DNA of 64,000 bases from Cedecea davisae DSM 4568 (lineage in GTDB: Bacteria > Pseudomonadota > Gammaproteobacteria > Enterobacterales > Enterobacteriaceae). The stretch lies in contig NZ_KE161030.1 of assembly GCF_000412335.2 (NCBI RefSeq), positions 2,704,526-2,768,525 on the forward strand. The letters are read 5' to 3'. Positions 58,133 to 64,000 of this stretch are shown one piece after another; positions within the stretch are counted from its first letter, which is position 1, and every line of letters begins with the position of its first letter. The notes beneath the pieces were generated by a model. The model was not told the DNA's origin, did no database searches, and worked only from the letters and a program-made list of their open reading frames with translations. The translations under genes and the position numbers were made by a program.

Positions 58133-58235
58133 CCAAAAATGGGAAAAGGTAGTGAGACTGTATCACTGATTTGACCCAGAGAGAACGGAAACGGCCCGCG
58201 CTAGCGGCGAGCCTTATAGATTAAGCCTGCGGGCG

Positions 58236-58931
58236 CTAAGGCTGTGATTTAAAACGGCGTATAACCTGGTCGTCCAGCGTCAGATAATCCCCTTTCAGTT
58301 CAGCGCACAGCTTAGCCATATAACCGACGAGGAAATCGGCGTTGTGGTGAGCCAGCGCGCGGCCAGCCTCGGTTTGCATTGACCCCGGAAGGCGCAGCAG
58401 CTTTCTCTGGAAATGGTCGAGGGAATAAAGCGTGTCGTCCAGCTCGCGGCTTTCAGCAAGCGGGTCCTCACTGTCAAACAGCGAGCGCCCGAGCGCGCCG
58501 GAAACGTAAAACACGCGCGCCAGGCCGATAGCGCCAAGAGATTCAAGCCGGTCGGCATCCTGCACAGCTTTGGCTTCCAGCGTCTGCGGCTCAATGGCCG
58601 CGCTGAAGCTGTGGGCGCGCACCGCGTGGGCGACGTCGTCGTACAGCTCGCGCGGAAACTCCGGGAAATGAGCGTCAAGAATGCGCAGCGTTTCCTGCGC
58701 CGCCTGGGTCGACGCCAGATGGCGCTCCGGGTGATTTTTTGGCAAATTTACGATGTCGTGAAAATAGCAGGCCGTCAACACTACCAGCCTGTCCGCCTCG
58801 GTGCCTTCGATAATGTGTTGAGCGGTTTTCCACACGCGCCGAAAGTGCGCCACGTCATGCGCTTTGTCGTCCTGCGCCCAATTTTCAATCAAATACTGCT
58901 CAAACTGCTGCTGCCAGTGGGCAATCGGCAT
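58236..58931 (-). CDS. yedJ: HD-domain phosphohydrolase YedJ
   Basis: A 231-residue HD superfamily protein with the metal-binding pattern H...HD...[17 protein letters not shown] (residues 24-39), [10 protein letters not shown] and [16 protein letters not shown]. The substrate is unknown. The length and position after dcm match E. coli YedJ. Confidence 0.94.
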   Translation of the reverse strand: MPIAHWQQQFEQYLIENWAQDDKAHDVAHFRRVWKTAQHIIEGTEADRLVVLTACYFHDIVNLPKNHPERHLASTQAAQETLRILDAHFPEFPRELYDDVAHAVRAHSFSAAIEPQTLEAKAVQDADRLESLGAIGLARVFYVSGALGRSLFDSEDPLAESRELDDTLYSLDHFQRKLLRLPGSMQTEAGRALAHHNADFLVGYMAKLCAELKGDYLTLDDQVIRRFKSQP

Positions 58932-58980
58932 ACTCGTACTCCCGTTTTCGTGAAAAGCGCATGTCCGAGTATACCCAGAT

Positions 58981-60534
58981 TTATGACGATATCATGACCT
59001 CATCCCGCAGCAGGTTGAGCATCTCTCGCGGCGAACCGGCGGCCATAAGGCGTTCGCGGAAGGATTCATGCATCAGCCGCCGGGCTAAAACTGAGAAAAT
59101 ACGCATATGCTGCTGCCCTTCGCCCTCGCTGAGGGTCAGCATAATCACCAGTTTTACCGCCACTCCATTCCCCCACTCCAGCGGCTCGGTCAGCCGTAAA
59201 ACGGAGATGCTGCTGCGGGTTATTGCCGCCGATTTACAGTGGGGGATAGCGATAGAAAATCCCAGCGCGGTGGTGAAAACTTCCTCCCGCTGCCAGATGG
59301 AATGCTCGGCCAGCGTCGCTGAAACAACCCTCTGCTGAACTTCAAGATTATCCGTCAGCCGCTTTATCACCTCGTGTTTGTCACGCAGGTTTTCATTAAG
59401 CAGCACCAGCGACTCAGAGAGTATATCCCCCTCCGGCTCGTCACCGCTCGCGGTGGGCAAACGCCGCTGTTTCTCGCCTTCAAGCTGGAACCAGCGCCGG
59501 GCGACCTCATCCGGGTCCGACAGCAGCAGGCCACAATCGGCAGCCAGCAAAAGCTCCCCGGCGGGTTGAGCGAATAACTCGCCCGTTGAGTCAGGACATA
59601 GCAGCGGAATAGCAAAGACCCCGGCCAGAATAGCGGTGTGGGACGTTTCGCCCCCTTTGGGCATCACAATGCCCCGCAGATTTTCCCCGCGCAGCAGCAG
59701 AAGCTGGCCGGGCGTCAGCAGGCCGCGGCATACCAAAATCGAACCTTCGTTCAGCTCTGGCAGCCACATCCTCGCCTCCCCGGTAAGCTGGCAGGCAAGC
59801 CGCAGCCCGAGATCGTAAACATCCAGCTCGCGCTGGCGCAGGTAGTCGCTTCCGCTCTGCCGGAACGGTTCCCGCAGCGCGTCAACGGCTCGCGCCAGAG
59901 CGGCAATCGCATTAGGCGTTCCCGACTGCCCGAGCAGGCATTCCTCAACGGTTTCATCCTCCAGCAGCTGGCTTTGGGCATCGAGGATCTGCGCCGCCTC
60001 CCCTTCGTGGCGGGCAATATCGGCCCGCAATTTCCGGCGGGCATCTTCGAGCGCCTTGCCCAGCTGCCGTTGCTGAACGTCTGGCGGCGTTTCCTCCTGC
60101 TGGCGGGCAAGTTCATCGAGGTCTGTATGCTGCAAGTAAACGGCTTTTGCTATGGCAATACCTTTCCTGACGCCGGTTCCCTGCCAGATTTTCGACCGGC
60201 TGCGGGAGAGAAAGACCGGCAAAAGCTGCTCGCCGCCTGCGCTTCCCCCGGCCAGCGGCTCATCGCTATGCTCAAATTCATTTTCGATAAAATGCCGCAG
60301 CGCCAGCAGCGCCTGTTGCTCGTCCTCGCCCTCTATCTGCAACTGGCATTCATCCCCCGGAGCCACGTCGGCTCCCACCATAGCAAGCACGCTTTTGGCG
60401 CTGGCCCGCCGTGATTTAGTCAGGTTTATCAGGGTCACCGTTGCGGCGAACCGCGCCGCCTGCTGCTCCAGCGCGCTGGCGGGCCTGGCGTGCAGCCCGT
60501 TGGCTAACCGGCAGCGAAATAAAAGAGTCTGCAT
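58981..60534 (-). CDS. PTS phosphoryl-transfer fusion HPr-EI(partial)-EIIA, fructose family
   Basis: A 517-residue cytoplasmic protein with three phosphorylatable histidines. The HPr domain is at 1-85 ([13 protein letters not shown], His15). An enzyme I-like part at about 118-340 includes the phosphohistidine loop [14 protein letters not shown] (His299). An EIIA fructose/mannitol domain covers about 372-515 ([13 protein letters not shown], His432). The PEP-binding TIM barrel of enzyme I is absent, so it cannot take phosphate from PEP by itself and must depend on the general enzyme I or another donor. It is the last gene of the operon and follows the mannosidase by 21 bases. Confidence 0.88.
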   Translation of the reverse strand: MQTLLFRCRLANGLHARPASALEQQAARFAATVTLINLTKSRRASAKSVLAMVGADVAPGDECQLQIEGEDEQQALLALRHFIENEFEHSDEPLAGGSAGGEQLLPVFLSRSRSKIWQGTGVRKGIAIAKAVYLQHTDLDELARQQEETPPDVQQRQLGKALEDARRKLRADIARHEGEAAQILDAQSQLLEDETVEECLLGQSGTPNAIAALARAVDALREPFRQSGSDYLRQRELDVYDLGLRLACQLTGEARMWLPELNEGSILVCRGLLTPGQLLLLRGENLRGIVMPKGGETSHTAILAGVFAIPLLCPDSTGELFAQPAGELLLAADCGLLLSDPDEVARRWFQLEGEKQRRLPTASGDEPEGDILSESLVLLNENLRDKHEVIKRLTDNLEVQQRVVSATLAEHSIWQREEVFTTALGFSIAIPHCKSAAITRSSISVLRLTEPLEWGNGVAVKLVIMLTLSEGEGQQHMRIFSVLARRLMHESFRERLMAAGSPREMLNLLRDEVMISS

Positions 60535-60555
60535 AAGTGTTCCACCTTGTTCAGA

Positions 60556-63138
60556 TTATCGAATCAGCCAGGAGATCGGCGTTCCGGCCGCCACAGGGCC
60601 CGCAGAATTGCCGACCGGAAGTTCCGCCAGCGTGACCTGCTCCAGCAGCCCGTCAGCTTCCGGGGCAATGTTTTCCAGCGGCTCCAGGCCAGGATTCCAG
60701 CCTCTGAGCAGCAGCGCCTCTTCGTTCTGCGCTTTTTTCAGAGTGCTGAAATGCAGCTGACTCTCCCAGTTGAGGACGCTGAAGCGAGAGGGGAAATTTC
60801 GACCATGAGGGTTGGTGCGAAAGCGCGACCAGCCGGTGTCCAGATATCCGGAGGCCGGCGTGCGCCATTGCTCAACTGCATGCCAGAATGCGCCATCCTG
60901 CCCGTTATTCATCGGCAATACCGCAAGATGGAAGCGGTGAATACCCGGCATTTGCGAGTCTGGCGAAGGGAGCACCATCCCTGAGGCTCGCCCCGGCCGC
61001 CACGGCAGCGCCGCCTGCCCCAGCCAGCCCACGCAGCGGAACAGGGTGATTGCCAGGGTGTCCGGCTGCCCGACGGGGATTTCATACTCCCTCAACCCGG
61101 CAGTCACCACGCCGAGGCCACGCTGCCCGTCATGGAGCAAAGCAAGGCTTTGCATCGGCCAAAGCGACGCGGGCGCTTCGGTCCAGTTTTCCTGCCGCCA
61201 GACCGCTAATGCCCCCGGAATGTTTTCCCGCTGGATCAGGCCAAAAGGCTGGTCGGCAAAGTGAAACGCCTGGTGAATATCCGTCGGCAGTTCCACCTGT
61301 AAACGGTGATCGCGCAGCGTATTGTTGACCTCAATTTCCACGTCCAGCCACGCCCTGTCGTGCGGCAGAGAAACGGTCATCGTCACTTCAAGCAGAGCAT
61401 CCAGGCGGCGTGCGCGACGAGAAGCCGAGTCCACGGGCGCGGGAATACGCCAGTCCAGCTGCAGCGTGTCTTTAAGCGGGCCACGTTCGAGCTTGCTGTG
61501 ATGCAGGCAGCCGTCGCCGGTAATTTTCCAATCCTCTTCCGGCGGAGAGTAGTTGTAGTTGTCCCCGGCATCTTCACCGTCCACCAACCGCAGAATGTGC
61601 GGGTAAACCTCGCCGGAACGCTTATCGATAAGCGTCAGCACGCCGCCATTAATCTCGAGGCGCAGCCAGGCATTTTCCAGGGCGCTAATCTGCGGCTCCG
61701 GCAGCTCGAACCCGGCGGACTCCCCTTCCTGAAGGTAAAAAGTTTGATAGCCGCAGGCCGGAAGATCCCGTGCCGCCAGCAGGATCTGGCACTTGCGGTA
61801 CCAGGTTGGACTGGTGCTGTTGGACAGTTCCTGCACCACCAGCGACATGTCCTGCGGCGCTTCATGCAGCAGTTGCCAGACGCAGGCGTTGCCGTTCTCA
61901 TCGACGATGCGGAACGCCTGCTCCGGCGTGAACAACGTCAGGCTGACCTCAGCATCTCTGGTACGAGGAAGCGGGTTGAAGACCAGAATTTTTTTACCCT
62001 GCTGCCGGGCTTCTATTCCCTCCGCCAGCATTTTCATATTCAGGTCAAACAACTGCTGCGCACTCTCTTTCCCGGACTGCAAACGCCCTTTCACCATTTG
62101 ATTTACGCGGTCTGAATTACAACCGCCGATGCTGTCGTGGGCGTGGGACTTCATCGCCTCGCGCCAGAGGGTTTCAACCGCATGCTGAGGGTAAGGCAGG
62201 CCAAGCCGCCAGCCCACGGCCAGCAAAGGTTCCAGCGTCTGGCTGAGGAACTGCTCCAGCGAGGCGTTGAGCTGTTTAATGTCGGCGCGGGTGGAGAAAA
62301 TACCGCGGTGGATGCGCATATATTTCGGGCTAAGCAGCTCGCCGTGCCATTCGGGCAGGCTTTCGCCGCTGGCGCGTAAGGCGCTGAAGAAATCGCTGAA
62401 GCTGCTGCGCTTGAAGCAATAGTCCTGCTGGCGGGTATTCATCCGCTCCAGCGCCTCAGGTACGCCGTATTCGAAAGGCGACTGATCGTTACCGTTCGGC
62501 AACAGCAGGTGATCCGTGGCCGAGAAACGGGCCTGTTTTTTTAGAATGGGCGGCAGCGCTTCGTCCAGTTTTCCCTGCTCGGTCGGGAGCCACTTCGCGC
62601 AGCCGTAGCCCCACGGCAGCACCGCGGTTAACACGCTCTGCCCTCCCTGCGCATGCCAGTAAAACTCACTCCTGCCGACGTCGCGTTCGCACCATCCGCG
62701 CCAGATAACCGCGCTGTCTATAGCGAATTCGCTAAGGAACATCGGCAGCTGGGCGCTTTGCCCGAAGGAGTCCGGCACATAGCCAACCGGCATATAGCTG
62801 CCCCAGGCTTTACAGTCCGCCAGGCCAAACAGCAGGTTACGGGCGATAGACTCCGCGCCAACGACTAAAAAGTCGCTTTGGGTGTACCACGGGCCAATCA
62901 ACACCCGGCCATCGGTAACTAATTTTTGCAGGCGCTCACGCTGCTCCGGCGCCACCGCCAAAAAATCTTCCAGCATCACCGTTTGCCCGTCGAGAATAAA
63001 AGGTCCCAGCGTTTCGTCCTGCTCCATACGGGTAAGTAAATCCAGCATAAAATAATAGAGCACAACTTTTGAATCATTCTCGGTGAAATACCACTCACGA
63101 TCCCAGTGCGTGTGTTGAACCAAATGTACGGTCTTCAT
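60556..63138 (-). CDS. GH38 family alpha-mannosidase, MngB-like
   Basis: Predicted to hydrolyse a phosphorylated alpha-mannoside imported by the linked PTS, as MngB does with mannosyl-6-phosphate-glycerate. The 860 residues (E. coli MngB 877) begin HLVQHTHWDREWYFTENDSK with the zinc ligands. PVGYVPDSFGQSAQLPMFLS carries the likely nucleophile Asp123, and the KSHAHDSIGGCNSD segment is also conserved. There is no signal peptide, so it is cytoplasmic. It is flanked by EIIC and HPr-EI-EIIA genes on the same strand. The true substrate is not known. Confidence 0.92.
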   Translation of the reverse strand: MKTVHLVQHTHWDREWYFTENDSKVVLYYFMLDLLTRMEQDETLGPFILDGQTVMLEDFLAVAPEQRERLQKLVTDGRVLIGPWYTQSDFLVVGAESIARNLLFGLADCKAWGSYMPVGYVPDSFGQSAQLPMFLSEFAIDSAVIWRGWCERDVGRSEFYWHAQGGQSVLTAVLPWGYGCAKWLPTEQGKLDEALPPILKKQARFSATDHLLLPNGNDQSPFEYGVPEALERMNTRQQDYCFKRSSFSDFFSALRASGESLPEWHGELLSPKYMRIHRGIFSTRADIKQLNASLEQFLSQTLEPLLAVGWRLGLPYPQHAVETLWREAMKSHAHDSIGGCNSDRVNQMVKGRLQSGKESAQQLFDLNMKMLAEGIEARQQGKKILVFNPLPRTRDAEVSLTLFTPEQAFRIVDENGNACVWQLLHEAPQDMSLVVQELSNSTSPTWYRKCQILLAARDLPACGYQTFYLQEGESAGFELPEPQISALENAWLRLEINGGVLTLIDKRSGEVYPHILRLVDGEDAGDNYNYSPPEEDWKITGDGCLHHSKLERGPLKDTLQLDWRIPAPVDSASRRARRLDALLEVTMTVSLPHDRAWLDVEIEVNNTLRDHRLQVELPTDIHQAFHFADQPFGLIQRENIPGALAVWRQENWTEAPASLWPMQSLALLHDGQRGLGVVTAGLREYEIPVGQPDTLAITLFRCVGWLGQAALPWRPGRASGMVLPSPDSQMPGIHRFHLAVLPMNNGQDGAFWHAVEQWRTPASGYLDTGWSRFRTNPHGRNFPSRFSVLNWESQLHFSTLKKAQNEEALLLRGWNPGLEPLENIAPEADGLLEQVTLAELPVGNSAGPVAAGTPISWLIR

Positions 63139-63237
63139 TTTGTCACCTTAATAGCGAAATTCTGGGTGTGAAAAACCTCGGCAGTAAATACTGCCGTGAA
63201 TATGAAAATTGCCGCCGTGAATTAATCAGGCACGCAT

Positions 63238-64000
63238 CTAACGCCCCACCTTGAATTTATGCGCAGGTGCCGCCGCTTTATTTTCAATAACACTCTCGCC
63301 GCGGAAGACTAATAATGAGCCAACGGCAATAATCGCCGATCCGGTAGCAATGGAAAGCACGTATATCGGCCATTTGTCCACCGCCAGCCAGCCGTAAAAA
63401 CCGGAGATGGGCGCATGATTCACCGCCCCCAGCCCGACAGCCATGGCCGCCCCGGTGGCGGCGCCAATAACGTTGATGAGGATGATTTTTGGGTTGGAAA
63501 GCGCAAAGGGAATTGCCCCTTCAGATACGCCGATTAGCCCCATCAGCGTAGAGGCTTTCCCCGCCTCACGCAGCGATACAGGAAAGCGTTTTGACCACAG
63601 CAAAGTTGCAACGCCCAGGCCGATTGGCGGGACGATAATTGCCACCTGCGCCGCCGTGTTCGGGTCATAAATACCGGAGGCCAACAGCGCCATAGCGGTT
63701 GTTACAGCCGCTTTGTTCACCGGGCCGCCGAGGTCGAAACCCACCATGCCGCCGACTACTGCTGCAAGAACAATTTTGTTGGTACCGGACATCGCCAGCA
63801 GCCAGTTTTCCATGCCGTGGTTAAGCGCCGCCAGCGGGTTACCGATGATAAAAGCCATGACAATGCAGGTCAGCAGCGTCCCGCCTACCGGCAAAATAAA
63901 GATAGGCCCGGCGGAGGCCAGCACCTTCGGCAGTTTGATATAAGTCGCCAGCCCGCGCACGATGTAGCCCGCCACAAACCCCGCAGCCAGTGCGCCGAGG
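63238..64000 (-). CDS. PTS fructose-family EIIC (or EIIBC), cut by the window edge
   Basis: Membrane transport subunit of the operon. The visible C-terminal part of about 254 codons contains FDLGGPVNKAAVTTAMAL and LMGLIGVSEGAIPFALSNPK, typical of the fructose/mannitol EIIC family, with several transmembrane helices. The frame is open to base 64000, so the gene starts outside the window and an EIIB domain may precede it. The transported sugar is probably a mannoside, judging by the adjacent GH38 enzyme. Confidence 0.9.
   Translation of the reverse strand, partial: LGALAAGFVAGYIVRGLATYIKLPKVLASAGPIFILPVGGTLLTCIVMAFIIGNPLAALNHGMENWLLAMSGTNKIVLAAVVGGMVGFDLGGPVNKAAVTTAMALLASGIYDPNTAAQVAIIVPPIGLGVATLLWSKRFPVSLREAGKASTLMGLIGVSEGAIPFALSNPKIILINVIGAATGAAMAVGLGAVNHAPISGFYGWLAVDKWPIYVLSIATGSAIIAVGSLLVFRGESVIENKAAAPAHKFKVGR

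Overview
The window is chromosomal DNA of a member of the Enterobacteriaceae that is neither E. coli nor Salmonella. The core gene order matches E. coli K-12 from ftnA through pgsA-uvrC-uvrY, sdiA, the cystine genes, fliZ-fliA, fliC-fliD-fliST, amyA, yedDEF, fliE, fliF-fliR, rcsA-dsrB-yodD-dsrA, dgcQ-yodC-yedI-yedA and vsr-dcm-yedJ. Protein sequences are close to but distinct from the E. coli ones. The genus cannot be fixed from this sequence alone.

Layout. Positions 1-8100: ferritin ftnA, a yecA without its zinc motif, a small insert (SGNH hydrolase plus membrane acyltransferase) beside a three-tRNA array (Leu-Cys-Gly), then pgsA, uvrC, uvrY and yecF. Positions 8100-15200: sdiA, a divergent class III CoA-transferase gene, the cystine uptake and cysteine desulfhydrase genes (yecC, yecS, dcyD, fliY), and fliZ-fliA. 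Positions 15500-23300: an accessory island between fliA and fliC. It carries an ATP-grasp enzyme, a methyltransferase, a VioA-like sugar aminotransferase, a giant methyltransferase-TPR-GT41 (OGT-like) protein split by a one-base deletion, and a GT-A type glycosyltransferase. The adjacent flagellin is only 279 residues long. I read this as a flagellin glycosylation locus that probably uses a viosamine-type (4-amino-4,6-dideoxyglucose) sugar. Positions 23400-31500: fliC, fliDST, amyA, yedD, yedEF and an RpiR-family regulator.

Positions 31800-37740: a small YadA-type trimeric autotransporter, then a 4.4-kb prophage remnant bounded by a 21-bp direct repeat. One repeat copy is the 3' end of fliE. 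The remnant holds a broken tape-measure gene, an IS911-like element with a frameshifted orfB, small phage genes, a YceK-like lipoprotein gene and a chimera of a RecT-like N-terminus with an integrase catalytic domain. The original fliE terminator now lies outside the far attachment repeat, 4.4 kb from fliE.

Positions 37700-48900: fliE, and the divergent basal body and export operon fliFGHIJKLMNOPQR, tightly packed and intact. Positions 49000-58950: rcsA with RcsAB-box-like sites, lpxO (lipid A hydroxylase) inserted between rcsA and dsrB, the small RNA gene dsrA, the diguanylate cyclase gene dgcQ, and the Dcm methylation and Vsr repair pair. Positions 58980-64000: a PTS operon on the minus strand (fructose-family EIIC cut by the window edge, a GH38 alpha-mannosidase, and an HPr-EI-EIIA fusion that lacks the PEP-binding domain of enzyme I).

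The window is dominated by motility: sigma-28 (fliA), its promoters at fliA, fliC and fliD, filament, cap, chaperones, basal body, C-ring and export apparatus. Envelope regulators (RcsA, DsrA) and c-di-GMP synthesis (DgcQ), which typically oppose motility, sit beside it. Three separate one-base deletions (19427, 34549, 33800 region) suggest gene decay or base-calling errors, and should be checked against reads.
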